NCBI GenBank assembly: GCA_041394605.1
Contig: JAWKHX010000007.1
Location: 124,001-188,000, forward strand
DNA length: 64,000 bases
Direction: 5' to 3'
Source: UBA668 sp041394605
GTDB lineage: Bacteria > Actinomycetota > Acidimicrobiia > Acidimicrobiales > Ilumatobacteraceae
Shown: positions 10,077 to 19,824 of the stretch, piece after piece
Layout of the letters: the number at the start of each line of letters is the position of its first letter
How positions within the stretch are numbered: the stretch's first letter is position 1
Notes under the pieces: model-generated
What the model saw: only the letters and a program-made list of their open reading frames with translations
What the model was told of the DNA's origin: nothing
The model's database searches: none
Position numbers and translations under genes: made by a program

Positions 10077-12368
10077 TCACTGGCCGCGCACGACGGTGGG
10101 GTTCACGGGGTCGGCGAACCAGTGCTGCACCACCGCGTCGGCCAGCGCCAGCAGGGGGCCGCGAACTGCGATGACCAACCCGTCGACGGCCACGCGGCGC
10201 CCGCCCACCACCGAGTCGCCCACGTGCACGAGCGAGGCGACGGCAGCGTCCTCCACGAGACGCCCACCGCCGGGCCAGCCGAGGCCGAGTACGTGTTCGC
10301 GAAGCCGGTCGAGTTGGAACGTCAGGCTGCGCGGGTTCGTGTCGTCGTGCACCAGCAGGTCCAGCACCGCCGCCAGGTCCACATCGCTGCGGTACATGCG
10401 GCGGTAGGCGACCAAGCTCTCGTGGGTGCTCAGTGTGGCTTCCGCCAACGGTTGCAGCGCCATCGGCCCGGTGGACGCACCGAGTGCCGCCTCGATGGCG
10501 CCGACCACGGCGAGCGACCGCTCCAGACGGCGGCCGAGATCCAGGAACCGCCAGGCGGGCCCACGGACCGTGCTCTCCATCGCCAGCCCGGCGAGCGCGG
10601 CCAGGTCGGCGAGCACGGCATCCAGATCGTCCGGCGACGGCGATGTCTCCAGCAATGCTCCGTGGGCGCGGGCGAGCCGGCCGAGCACCCGGCCGGTGGT
10701 GGCGCTGAGGTATTCCCGCACGGACGCGGCCTCCTGCACGAGCGCGGCAAGTTGGGCGGCGGCGGCCTGCGCGGCCCCGGCCACCTCCGCCGGAAGCCAC
10801 TCGCCCACCGGCGTGCCGTCCACCGGGGCAGCTGGGACCGCCTGTGCCGACCGCAGCAGCGCGCGGGCGCCGAGCGCCCATGCCCCATCGTCCACCACCA
10901 CCAGTGCGGGGTCCTGCTCCAGTTGCTGGGCCACCACCCGCAGCGCCCTCGTGGCCACTTCGGCCCGCTCGGCCGCGCGACCCAGCCAGTACATGGAGTC
11001 CGCAACCCGCTTCGGCACCGACGAGCCGAAGTTCACTTGGGGCGGAGCCACCACCCGTACCGGGCGGGCCGCGACCCCGCCCACGACCCACACGTCCTTG
11101 GCGATCTGCGCTGTCGGCGCTGCCGGGTGGTCGCCGGGCGCCAGCACACGTCCGGCGCCGCCGGGCATCACACGGTGGTCGTCACCGCGGCGCACCACCT
11201 GCAACCGCACCACAACTGGGCGGGCGTGCACGGAGCCGTCGCTGCGATCGAACACGGGCGAGGTGGCAAGCGCCGCGCCGCGGGGCAGGAGTGGCAGCCG
11301 CAACGACTCGCCGCACAGCGCCATGGCCGCCTGGTCCAGCACTTCGGTGACCGCGCCGGCCTCGGCGAGCGCCGTGCCGTATGCATTCGCCACCACCACG
11401 CCGCCGGAGCGTGCGCCCCACACCAGGCCGGGCACACCCATCCCGCCGCCGACATGGCCAGGCTCCAGCGGGTCCAGGCGGGCGTCGTCCAGGCGGCGGT
11501 GGACCACGTCGATCGGCTCCAGGCCGTCGATCGACCGCAGCCACAGGCGGCCCTCGCGCATCACCAGGTCGGCACCTTCCACGAGGTGCACACCCAGCCG
11601 GGTGGCCAGGTAGCTGTGCTCCACGTAGGTGTCACCGGCCGGCCCGGGTGACAGCAGCACGGTCCGCGGGCTGCGCCGGTCGCCAGGTGCCATCGCCGCC
11701 AGCGCGCGGCGCAGTTCGTCGGCGATGTCGTGGATCGGTGCCGCCCCCGCAGCGCGCATGCCGTCGGGCAGCAGGCGGGTGAGCACGGTGCGGTTGAGCA
11801 GGGAGTAGCCGAGCCCGCTGGGCGCGTCCGTGGCATCGGCGACCACATGCCACGCGCCCGACGCATCGCGGGCGACGTCCAGCGCGTACGTGGTGAGCCA
11901 CTGCCCCACTGCGCCGGGGCCGCCCGCCGCCGGACGGAACGAGGGCAGGCCGTGCAGCACTGCGGCCGGCACCACCCCGGCGGCCACGAGCGTGCGCGGC
12001 CCGTAGCAGTCCGCCAGCACGGCCTCCAGCACCCGCATCCGCTGTAACGCCGCGTCCGCGAGCAGGTCGAACTCGGCACGGTCGATCACGTACGGCACGG
12101 GGTCCAGCCGCCACGGATGGCTCTGGGAACGCTGGGCCTCGTCGCCGTGGCGGCCGACCGCCAGCGACAGGTCGTGCACGAGGTGTCCGGTGCCTTCCGC
12201 ATCCAGCAGGCGGTCCGCCTGCCGTTGACGCTCCAGCAGCGTCGCCCGGTCCAGGGCGCCGAGCGCCCGGGCCACACCCTGCCACACCGGGCGCGCCTGG
12301 CCGTCGAGGCCGGTGACCTCGTCGAAGTGCCCGGGCGCGGGCGTGTAGCGCAGCGTGTCCAGCGACAT
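10077..12368 (-). CDS. Fused circularly permuted ATP-grasp and alpha-E domain protein
   Basis: This 763-residue fusion carries a circularly permuted ATP-grasp domain (DUF404/DUF407 type, about 1-430) and an alpha-E (DUF403) helical domain (about 460-763). ATP-grasp features include LSPGPAGDTYVEHSYLATRL, LVEGADLVMREGRLWLRS and VANAYGTALAEAG. The alpha-E part starts at SMYWLGRAAERAEVATRALR and contains FLDLGRRLERSL. The domain pair is predicted to form amide bonds on an unknown peptide. Start is the ATG at 12368, 5 nt behind the alpha-E gene stop. It duplicates, in fused form, the functions of the two separate genes just upstream. Confidence 0.88.
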   Translation of the reverse strand: MSLDTLRYTPAPGHFDEVTGLDGQARPVWQGVARALGALDRATLLERQRQADRLLDAEGTGHLVHDLSLAVGRHGDEAQRSQSHPWRLDPVPYVIDRAEFDLLADAALQRMRVLEAVLADCYGPRTLVAAGVVPAAVLHGLPSFRPAAGGPGAVGQWLTTYALDVARDASGAWHVVADATDAPSGLGYSLLNRTVLTRLLPDGMRAAGAAPIHDIADELRRALAAMAPGDRRSPRTVLLSPGPAGDTYVEHSYLATRLGVHLVEGADLVMREGRLWLRSIDGLEPIDVVHRRLDDARLDPLEPGHVGGGMGVPGLVWGARSGGVVVANAYGTALAEAGAVTEVLDQAAMALCGESLRLPLLPRGAALATSPVFDRSDGSVHARPVVVRLQVVRRGDDHRVMPGGAGRVLAPGDHPAAPTAQIAKDVWVVGGVAARPVRVVAPPQVNFGSSVPKRVADSMYWLGRAAERAEVATRALRVVAQQLEQDPALVVVDDGAWALGARALLRSAQAVPAAPVDGTPVGEWLPAEVAGAAQAAAAQLAALVQEAASVREYLSATTGRVLGRLARAHGALLETSPSPDDLDAVLADLAALAGLAMESTVRGPAWRFLDLGRRLERSLAVVGAIEAALGASTGPMALQPLAEATLSTHESLVAYRRMYRSDVDLAAVLDLLVHDDTNPRSLTFQLDRLREHVLGLGWPGGGRLVEDAAVASLVHVGDSVVGGRRVAVDGLVIAVRGPLLALADAVVQHWFADPVNPTVVRGQ

Positions 12369-12373
12369 CGGCC

Positions 12374-13309
12374 CTACTCTGCCGCGCCGACGAACGTCGC
12401 GTGCACCATTGCGTTCACATGGGCGAGCGCGACCTGCAGGCGGTCCATCGCCGCGTCGAGGGCCGCGCCGTCGTCGGCCGTCACCGGCACGCCCGCCAGC
12501 GCGGCATCCAGCTCGTCGGCGGCCGGCATGGTGCGGTCGGCGCGGGGCAGTCGGGCCAGCGCGACCCGGATGCGCGCCAGGCACCCTTTCACCGAGCGGG
12601 GGAACTGCTCCTCGAACACCAGGAAGCGCACCACGTCCGCGCCGTGAATCGGGCCACGGGTGGACCGTTGGAACATCTGCAGCCCGGTGACGGAGCGCAG
12701 CACGCCCATCCACTGCACGTCGTCGTAGTCCAGATCGCGGTCGGGCGGAGCGTCCAGCAGCGCTGCAGCGCGCACGCCCAGCACCCGCGTGGTCATGTCC
12801 GCCCGCTCCAGCGACTGGCCCAGCCGCCAGATCTCGTACGCCTCGTCGCGGAGCATGCTGCCGGAGAGCACGCCGTCGAGTTGCTGGACGTCTTCGGTGA
12901 CCTGGTTGAGGAAGCGGATGCGTGACCGCCGGTCCACCCCGGCCTCGGGCTCGCGGCCGGTGAACAGGTACAGGTCGTTCACCGTCTGCCATGCCGCGCG
13001 GGGCAGCACCTCGCGGGTGGTGCGCAGGTTCTCGCGGGCGTGGGCGACACTGCTGACCACGCTGCCGAGGTTGTCGCGGTCGGCCACCAGGAACCGGATG
13101 ATGTCGCTCTCCGCAGCGCGCACATGGCTGCGATCGAATTCCTCGCGACTGCCGGCGATCGCCAGCAGCGGTTCCCAACTGGACGCCACGCCGGCGGGCA
13201 GATCGAGGATGACCTCCGTGAAGTTGCGCACGATGCGGGCGGTGGCGTCGGCGCGCTCCAGGTACCGGGCGCCCCAGTACAGCTGGTCGGCGACGCGCGA
13301 GAGCAGCAT
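12374..13309 (-). CDS. Alpha-E domain-containing protein (DUF403)
   Basis: This 311-residue all-helical protein starts MLLSRVADQLYWGARYLERA, the hallmark of the alpha-E family, and repeats the pattern in EIWRLGQSLERADMTTRVL. Its ATG overlaps the stop of the upstream ATP-grasp gene by one base (TGATG), so translation is coupled. Alpha-E proteins accompany circularly permuted ATP-grasp enzymes and are assumed to help recognise the peptide substrate. The catalytic role is unknown. Confidence 0.88.
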   Translation of the reverse strand: MLLSRVADQLYWGARYLERADATARIVRNFTEVILDLPAGVASSWEPLLAIAGSREEFDRSHVRAAESDIIRFLVADRDNLGSVVSSVAHARENLRTTREVLPRAAWQTVNDLYLFTGREPEAGVDRRSRIRFLNQVTEDVQQLDGVLSGSMLRDEAYEIWRLGQSLERADMTTRVLGVRAAALLDAPPDRDLDYDDVQWMGVLRSVTGLQMFQRSTRGPIHGADVVRFLVFEEQFPRSVKGCLARIRVALARLPRADRTMPAADELDAALAGVPVTADDGAALDAAMDRLQVALAHVNAMVHATFVGAAE

Positions 13310-14760
13310 CACGAACCCCACGCTTCGTCGACGATCCATGTGTCCTTGCTGCCGCCGCCCTGCGACGAGTTCACCACCAGCGATCCACGACGCAATGCCA
13401 CACGGGTGAGCCCGCCGGCGGTGACATAGCTGGTGGCGCCGCTGAGGATGAACGGCCGCAAGTCCACATGCCGGGGTTCGAGTTGCCCGTCGCACAGCGT
13501 GGGCGCGGTGCTGAGATCGAGGATCGGCTGGGCCACCCAGTTGCGCGGGTCGGCCTCGATGTGGGCGGCGGCCTGGACCAACTCCTCGTCGGTGGCCCGG
13601 TTGCCGATGACCAGGCCGTACCCGCCGCTCTCGTTCGCAGGCTTGATGACCAGGTCGCGCAGGTTGTCCAGCACGAATCGCCGCTCGTCGTCGTACAGGC
13701 AGCGGTACGTGGGCACGTTGGGCAGCATCGGCTCCTCGCCGAGGTAGTAGCGGATGATGTCGGGCACCCACGCGTACACCACCTTGTCGTCGGCCACGCC
13801 GGCACCTGGCGCGTTGGCGATGCCCACGTTGCCGGCCCGCCATGCCCGCAGCAGCCCGGGCACGCCCAGCACGCTCTCCGGGTTGAACGCTTCCGGGTCG
13901 AGGAACAGGTCGTCGATACGGCGGTAGATCACGTGCACCCGCTCGCGCCCGTCGATCGTCCGCATGTACACGCAGTCGTCGTCGCCCACCACCAGGTCGG
14001 CACCCTCCACCAGCGCTGCACCCATCCGCTGGGCGAGGAAGCTGTGCTCGAAGTAGGCGCTGTTGTAGATGCCGGGCGTGAGCACGGCGAGCGTGGGGTC
14101 GCTGACACCCGCCGGTGCCAGCGACGACAGCATGCCCTTCAGTTCGTCGGTGTAGCCGTCCACCGGCAGGATGCTCTGGCGGGCGAACAGGTCGGCGAAC
14201 GCCCGCTTGCTGATGGCCCGGTTCTCCAGCACATAGCTGACGCCGGACGGCACACGCAGGTTGTCCTCCAGCACGTACATCGTGCCGTCGCCGTCGCGCA
14301 CCAGGTCGCTGCCGCTGATGTGCGCCCACACCCCGTGCGGCGGCGAGATGCCGATGCACTGCGGCCGGAAGTTCACGGACTGCTCCAGCAGGTCGCCGGG
14401 GAACACCCCGTCGGCGACGATCTTCTGGTCGTGGTACAGGTCGTCGATGAAGCGGTTCAACGCCTGCAGCCGCTGCTTCAGGCCGGCCTCGATGCGCCGC
14501 CACTCGCCTGCGGCGATCACCCGCGGCACGATGTCGAACGGCCAGGCGCGGTCGATCCCGCGCCCGTCGCTGTACACCGTGAACGTGATGCCCATGCCCA
14601 GGATGTCCAGCTCGGCGAGGTCCTGGCGCTGCTGCAGTTCGGCCAATCCGAGCGCCTGCAACTGCTCCACCAGCGCCGCAGCGCCGGGCCGCGGGGCGCC
14701 CGATGCGTCGATCAGTTCGTCCCACGAGCCCGTCGCCGTGCGCAGTTCAGCCATCGTCAT
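13309..14760 (-). CDS. Circularly permuted type 2 ATP-grasp protein
   Basis: This 483-residue stand-alone permuted ATP-grasp enzyme is the first gene of the unit. Conserved segments include VLTPGIYNSAYFEHSFLAQRM, LVEGADLVVGDDDCVYMRT, VIYRRIDDLFLDP and KPANESGGYGLVIG. The C-terminus holds LSGATSYVTAGGLTRVALR, usual for the DUF407 branch. It is predicted to activate a carboxylate with ATP for peptide bond formation. ATG 14760 and ATG 14754 are both possible starts. With the alpha-E, the ATP-grasp/alpha-E fusion and the transglutaminase, it forms one tightly spaced operon. Confidence 0.88.
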   Translation of the reverse strand: MTMAELRTATGSWDELIDASGAPRPGAAALVEQLQALGLAELQQRQDLAELDILGMGITFTVYSDGRGIDRAWPFDIVPRVIAAGEWRRIEAGLKQRLQALNRFIDDLYHDQKIVADGVFPGDLLEQSVNFRPQCIGISPPHGVWAHISGSDLVRDGDGTMYVLEDNLRVPSGVSYVLENRAISKRAFADLFARQSILPVDGYTDELKGMLSSLAPAGVSDPTLAVLTPGIYNSAYFEHSFLAQRMGAALVEGADLVVGDDDCVYMRTIDGRERVHVIYRRIDDLFLDPEAFNPESVLGVPGLLRAWRAGNVGIANAPGAGVADDKVVYAWVPDIIRYYLGEEPMLPNVPTYRCLYDDERRFVLDNLRDLVIKPANESGGYGLVIGNRATDEELVQAAAHIEADPRNWVAQPILDLSTAPTLCDGQLEPRHVDLRPFILSGATSYVTAGGLTRVALRRGSLVVNSSQGGGSKDTWIVDEAWGS

Positions 14761-14842
14761 CCCCCCACGCTGTCAACGGCCGGTTTCACGGACATGCCAC
14801 CACTGTGACACGTCCGTGAACACGGCTGCTGCGCCCGGTGGG

Positions 14843-17800
14843 TCAGGTGAGCGGTGCGTACCCGTCGATGACGATGCCGTCGATGTCCACCACGAGGTGC
14901 GTGGTGGCCGAGGTGTAGATGCACACCCTGCCGTCCTCGCTCAGTTCGGCCACCACCGCGTTCGCCACCGTGGTGCCGGCAGGGAAGTTGAGGTTGGAGG
15001 CCGTGGGCCGGGCGACGTCGCAGGAGTGCACGATCACGTAGCCGCCGGCGGTGGACTGCAGGCTGGTGATGTTCAGCCACACGAACGTGACCCCGTTGTT
15101 GCCCGACACGCGAGCGCCCACGTTCAACTCCACGGTCTGCCCGGCGGCGATCTGCCCGCCCCCTTCGAACAGATGGTCGAACGTCGTGAACTGGGCGCCG
15201 TTGCGGGTCTCCAGCAGCCGGACCGGCGTGGCGATGTAGGAGTGCGCGGTCGCCTCCAGCACGCCCACGACGTCCACGATCAGGTGGGAGGCCGAGGAGT
15301 TGTAGATGCACACCTTCCCGCCCGTGCCCACGCCGACCAGCACCGAGTTGGGCACCGAGCGGCCGGGGATGAAGTTGAGGTTGGAGGCCGTGGGTTGGGG
15401 GTCCCCACACGGGAACACCGTGACCCATCCGTTCGCCGGCGGGGTGACGGCCGTGACGTTGAGCACCACCGCGGCTGCGTCGGCGGGCACCTCCGGTGTG
15501 CCGCGGCCGGTCACCTGCAGCTGGGTGATCGTGCCACCGGTGAGCTGACCCGCACCCTGGAACTGGCCGTCGATGGTGGTGAACGGCGCTCCCACCCGGG
15601 TCTCCATGAAGCGCTGCGGCACCGTCGCCGTGTAGGCAGAGGCGAGCGGTGCCGTGCCGCCCACGTCCACCACCAGGTGCATGGCCACGGACGTGTAGAT
15701 GCACACCTGCCCGTTCGTGCCCAGCTGGCTGACGACCACGTTGGCCACGTTGACGCTGGCGACCACGTTGAGGTTCGAGGCCGTCGGCTGGGCGGCGCCA
15801 CAGGGGTACACGGTGACCCAGCCGGTGCCTGCCGGACTCACTGCCGTGACGTTCAGGAGCGCTGCCTGGGCGGTGCCGGCGACGCTGCCACGGCCGGCCA
15901 CGGTGAGTGCCAGCGTGCTGCCGGCGGTGCGCTGCCCGCCGCCGGCGAACAGGCCGTCGATGGTCTGCTGCCCGGCGCGGGTGTCCAGCAGGCGAGCGGG
16001 GGCCAGTGGGCTGAAGTCCGGCACCCAGCTCGGCCGGTAGCGCATGTTCAGCAGCGACGAGGGCTCGTGCACCGCGTCGCCGTCGACCCCGCCGTTGCCG
16101 AGCTGGCCGTACTCATCCAGACCCCAGCAGGTGGCGTCGCCGGAGGTGAGGACCGCGCACGTGTGGTTGAAGCCGGCGCTGACGCCGATCGCGGTGCCCA
16201 CACCCGGCAGCGACACCGGCGTGGCCGGCGGCGCCTGATCGATCCGTGCGCCGGTGCCGAGCGTGCCGTCGAAGCCGCCGCCCCAGCAGGCGACGTGCCA
16301 GTTGGTGAGCAGGGCGCACACGTGGCTCTCGCCGACGGAGATTCCCAGCGCCGTGCCCGGCGACGGAAGCTCGACGAGGACAGGCGTCGTCACCGACGAA
16401 CCGCTGCCGCCGATCTGCTCGGAGGAGCGCCGGCCCCAGCAGGCGACGTGACCGTCGGTGAGGAGCGCGCACGCTGTCTCCCGCCCGGCGTCCACGTCCG
16501 TCGCCGTTCCCGGTGAGGGCAGCGTGATCGGGGCCGGCGGCGCGGTCACGTCGGCCGACGGCGAGCCATTGCCCAGCTGCCCCCATCCGTCGTCGCCCCA
16601 GCAGGTGACCTTGCCGTCGGTCAGCACGGCACAGGCAAAGGCTCGGCCGGCGGTGATCCTCGACGCCGTGCCGGGCGACGGCAGCGTCACCGGCGACGGC
16701 GGCGCATGCACGATCCCCGTCGCTCCGCCGTTGCCGAGTTGGCCGTGGCTGTCGTCACCCCAGCAGGTCACTGCGCCACCCGTCAGCACCGCGCAGGAGA
16801 ACGCGTAGCCCAGGCCGATGTCGACCGCAGTGCCCGGCGACGGCAGGGCGATCGCCTCCGGGGTGAGCACCGCTGCGCTGGAACCGGCACCGTTGCCCAC
16901 CTGGCCCATCTGGTCCAGCCCCCAGCACGCCAGCGAACCATCGGTCTGGATGGCGCAGACGTGCTCGTTGCCGGCGTCGATGGACGAGGCGCTGTTCACG
17001 CCCGGGAGGGTCACCGCTGTGCCGGATGGCGCATCGTGCGCCTCCGCGTCCGACGTGCCGAGGCCGCGCTGGCCGTCGTCGTCGATGCCCCAGCAGCGGA
17101 CCTTGCCGCCGGACTGGCGGGAGCACGTGCCCGACGTGAACGCGACGATCTCGGCGCCAGGGTTGACGCCCGGCAGATCGATCGGGTCGGACGGCAGCGT
17201 GTTGCCGCCGTTCGCCTCGCCCACGCCGGCCTCGCCGTAGCGGTCGTCACCCCAGCAGGAGATGCCCGCGCCGACAGCGGCGCACACCGAGTGGGAACCG
17301 ACGGCGACCGCGCTGGCCTCGCGCCCGCCGGGCAGCGTCACGACCGGCGACGGCGTCATGGCATTCACGAGGGACCCGGTGCCCAGCATGTGATGGCCAC
17401 CGTTGCCCCAGCACGAGATGTCGCCGGCCGCGAGCAGCGCGCACGAGACGAAGTCGCCCGCAGACACGCCGACAGCGGCGGCACCACCGGGCAGGGACAC
17501 GGGGGCCGGCGGCACATCGACGATCCCCGACGACCCGTTGCCGAGCGCACCGGACAGGCCCGAACCCCAGCACGTCACGTCACCGCCCGCCAGCACCGCG
17601 CACGTGTGGAAGTCGCCCGCGCTGATGGCGATCGCGGTGCCGGGCGACGGCAGGGTGATCGGCGACGGTGGCGTGATGACGTCGGCGCTGGCCGCACCAT
17701 TCCCCAACTGACCATTGCTGTCGGCACCCCAGCAGGTGACCTTGCCGTCCGTCAGAGCGCACGCATGGGAGTAACCGGCGCTGACGGCGACAGCCGTGCC

Positions 17801-18406
17801 GGGCGACGGCAGGGTGACCGGTGCGGGCGGAGCGACCACGTCGGCCGAGGGTGCGCCGTTGCCGAGCTGGCCGTTCGAGTCGGACCCCCAACATGTCACC
17901 TTCCCATCGGTCAGGACGGCGCAGGCGAAGTTGTACCCCACCGAGATCTGCACCGCTTTCCCGGGGCTCGGGAGCGTGATCGGCGCGGACGGCGAGGTGA
18001 CGATTGCCGATGGTGCGCCGTTGCCCAACTGCCCGTACAGGTCGGAGCCCCAACAGGTCACCGCACCGTCCACCAGCAACGCGCACGTGGAGTCGCCGCC
18101 GGCGGCCACCGCCTGAGCCCGGCCGGGCGCGGGCAACGGGTCCGTCCGCTCCGGTGCATCCCAGTCCGTCGTGCTGCCGGTGCCGGTCTGCCCGGACCAG
18201 TTGTAGCCCCAACAGAACACCTCGCCGTTGTCGGCGACCGCGCACGCGTGGCTGTCGCCCACGTCGACGCGCGCGGCTCGCTGGGCACCAAGCGTCGTGC
18301 CGCCGGCGGCCCCTTCCGCCCCGGCGGTGGTGCCCCACATCGCCGGTACCGCCATCGCCACCGCCAGTGCGGCCAGCGCCCGTTTCCTCAATCCCCCCGT
18401 GTTCAT
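14843..18406 (-). CDS. Secreted protein with 14 RCC1 repeats and three C-terminal repeat domains
   Basis: The 1187-residue product opens with a signal peptide (MNTGGLRKRALAALAVAMAV, then an Ala-rich cleavage region). I count 14 repeats of the form CA(V/L)L..G.VTCWG....GQLGNG, about residues 36-800, enough for two seven-bladed propellers. Each repeat holds a Cys pair about 10 residues apart. Three tandem domains of about 120 residues follow, each beginning (R)LL(D/E)TR and ending HLVVD(V/I), with an internal C..A.PTASNLN. A purine-rich GGGAGGG about 9 nt before the ATG supports this start. No sortase signal or terminal membrane helix is visible, so it is probably released or held non-covalently. 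Role unknown; a surface binding or adhesion protein is plausible. Confidence 0.85.
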   Translation of the reverse strand: MNTGGLRKRALAALAVAMAVPAMWGTTAGAEGAAGGTTLGAQRAARVDVGDSHACAVADNGEVFCWGYNWSGQTGTGSTTDWDAPERTDPLPAPGRAQAVAAGGDSTCALLVDGAVTCWGSDLYGQLGNGAPSAIVTSPSAPITLPSPGKAVQISVGYNFACAVLTDGKVTCWGSDSNGQLGNGAPSADVVAPPAPVTLPSPGTAVAVSAGYSHACALTDGKVTCWGADSNGQLGNGAASADVITPPSPITLPSPGTAIAISAGDFHTCAVLAGGDVTCWGSGLSGALGNGSSGIVDVPPAPVSLPGGAAAVGVSAGDFVSCALLAAGDISCWGNGGHHMLGTGSLVNAMTPSPVVTLPGGREASAVAVGSHSVCAAVGAGISCWGDDRYGEAGVGEANGGNTLPSDPIDLPGVNPGAEIVAFTSGTCSRQSGGKVRCWGIDDDGQRGLGTSDAEAHDAPSGTAVTLPGVNSASSIDAGNEHVCAIQTDGSLACWGLDQMGQVGNGAGSSAAVLTPEAIALPSPGTAVDIGLGYAFSCAVLTGGAVTCWGDDSHGQLGNGGATGIVHAPPSPVTLPSPGTASRITAGRAFACAVLTDGKVTCWGDDGWGQLGNGSPSADVTAPPAPITLPSPGTATDVDAGRETACALLTDGHVACWGRRSSEQIGGSGSSVTTPVLVELPSPGTALGISVGESHVCALLTNWHVACWGGGFDGTLGTGARIDQAPPATPVSLPGVGTAIGVSAGFNHTCAVLTSGDATCWGLDEYGQLGNGGVDGDAVHEPSSLLNMRYRPSWVPDFSPLAPARLLDTRAGQQTIDGLFAGGGQRTAGSTLALTVAGRGSVAGTAQAALLNVTAVSPAGTGWVTVYPCGAAQPTASNLNVVASVNVANVVVSQLGTNGQVCIYTSVAMHLVVDVGGTAPLASAYTATVPQRFMETRVGAPFTTIDGQFQGAGQLTGGTITQLQVTGRGTPEVPADAAAVVLNVTAVTPPANGWVTVFPCGDPQPTASNLNFIPGRSVPNSVLVGVGTGGKVCIYNSSASHLIVDVVGVLEATAHSYIATPVRLLETRNGAQFTTFDHLFEGGGQIAAGQTVELNVGARVSGNNGVTFVWLNITSLQSTAGGYVIVHSCDVARPTASNLNFPAGTTVANAVVAELSEDGRVCIYTSATTHLVVDIDGIVIDGYAPLT

Positions 18407-18463
18407 CACGTGTGCCCTCCCTCGTGGTCCTGGGAGTATTCGCACAGAGATGCGATGGAAGTG

Positions 18464-19657
18464 TTAGGACCTTCCGGCCACCGGAACGTCGCGGAACGGC
18501 ATCTCGCGGTCGACCTCCGGTTCCTTCGCCAGGCCGAGGATGCGCTCGCCGATGATGTTGCGCTGGATCTGGTCGGTGCCGCCGCCGATCGAGAAGAAGT
18601 AGGCGTTGAGCTGTGAGTAGTTGGCGTCGCGGGCGGCTGGGTTCTGGTCGCCGTCCAGCGTGCCGTCCATGCCCAGGATGTGGCCGTGCAGCCGGCCCGC
18701 GTAGTGGAGGATCTGCGCCATCGCCAGCTTGCCCAGCGACGCCAGCGGCGACGAGCCGCCGGCCTTGGCCACCGCCTTGGCCCGCTCGCCGTTCCAGTCG
18801 TTGACCGTGCGCATGCAGTGGAGGCGCATCAGCGCCTGGCGGATGGCCGGGTCGCCGGTCTTCCCCGCGGCCCTCGCGGCCTTCACCAGCGAGATGTCGG
18901 CCACGGGGATCTCTCCGTGCGCGGCCGCGGTCGCGCCGCGGACGCCGCCGGACTCGCCGCCGCGACGCGACACGCCCATCGTCGCCCGCTCGTAGGCCAG
19001 CGCCGTCTGCAGCACCCACCAGCCCTTGTTCAGCTCGCCGAGGCGCTGGGTGTCGGGCACGCGTGCCTCGGTGATGAAGACCTCGTTGACCCGGGCATCG
19101 CCCGTGGCCTGGCGCAGCGGGCGCACCTCCACGCCCGGCTGGCGCATCGGCAGCCAGAAGAACGTGATGCCGCGGTGCTTGGGCTGGTCCCAGTCCGTGC
19201 GGGCGATGAGCATGCCGTAGTCGGCGGCGCGGGCGCCCGACGTCCACACCTTCTGGCCGTTGACCACCCACTCCTCACCGTCACGCACCGCCGTGGTGCG
19301 GACGGCGGCGAGGTCGCTGCCGGCACCCGGCTCGCTGTAGAGCAGGCACATCGCCACCTGGTCCAGCAGCAGCGGCCGCATGAACTGCGACTTCAGCTCG
19401 TCGCTGCCGAACGCCAGCATCGTGCCGGCCCACAGGTTGTAGACGTCCTGCCCCGGCCCCGGCGCGCCCGCGGCCCGGAACACTGCCTCGACCTCCTTGG
19501 CCTGGTCGTCGGTGAGGTCGCGCCCGTACCACTGCGACGGCCACCGCAGCGCCGCCCAGCGCTGGTCCACCACGAGTTCCCGCCATGCGTCCGGGTCGGT
19601 GCCCTTCCGCCAGTGCTCCGCCAGGAACTGCTCCGCCTCGCGCACGTGCTCGCTCAT
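18464..19657 (-). CDS. Acyl-CoA dehydrogenase family protein
   Basis: This 397-residue flavoprotein probably oxidises an acyl-CoA at the alpha-beta position. Family features are LLYSEPGAGSDLAAVRTTA and WVVNGQKVWTSGA in the middle beta domain, and IGGGTDQIQRNIIGERILGL at the C-terminus. Residues in the last motif bind FAD. It resembles the long, often steroid- or branched-chain-specific actinobacterial group rather than short-chain FadE. Residues 216-232 carry a slightly unusual RRGGESGGVRGATAAAH stretch. It stands alone here, with no CoA ligase or thiolase next to it. The substrate is not inferable. Confidence 0.88.
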   Translation of the reverse strand: MSEHVREAEQFLAEHWRKGTDPDAWRELVVDQRWAALRWPSQWYGRDLTDDQAKEVEAVFRAAGAPGPGQDVYNLWAGTMLAFGSDELKSQFMRPLLLDQVAMCLLYSEPGAGSDLAAVRTTAVRDGEEWVVNGQKVWTSGARAADYGMLIARTDWDQPKHRGITFFWLPMRQPGVEVRPLRQATGDARVNEVFITEARVPDTQRLGELNKGWWVLQTALAYERATMGVSRRGGESGGVRGATAAAHGEIPVADISLVKAARAAGKTGDPAIRQALMRLHCMRTVNDWNGERAKAVAKAGGSSPLASLGKLAMAQILHYAGRLHGHILGMDGTLDGDQNPAARDANYSQLNAYFFSIGGGTDQIQRNIIGERILGLAKEPEVDREMPFRDVPVAGRS

Positions 19658-19824
19658 GCGGCCGAGGTTAGGGAGTCACGCGTCGGTGTCCCTCACCCGG
19701 CGGGTTGCCACGCGTCCGCGGGCGCGAGCCCGCTGCCCGAACGGGGATGCAGTGATCGCTGGCGTTCACCCATCCGCCCAGCGGCCCCGTCATCGGGGCA
19801 GTTCGACGCTGCGGGCTCCTCGGC

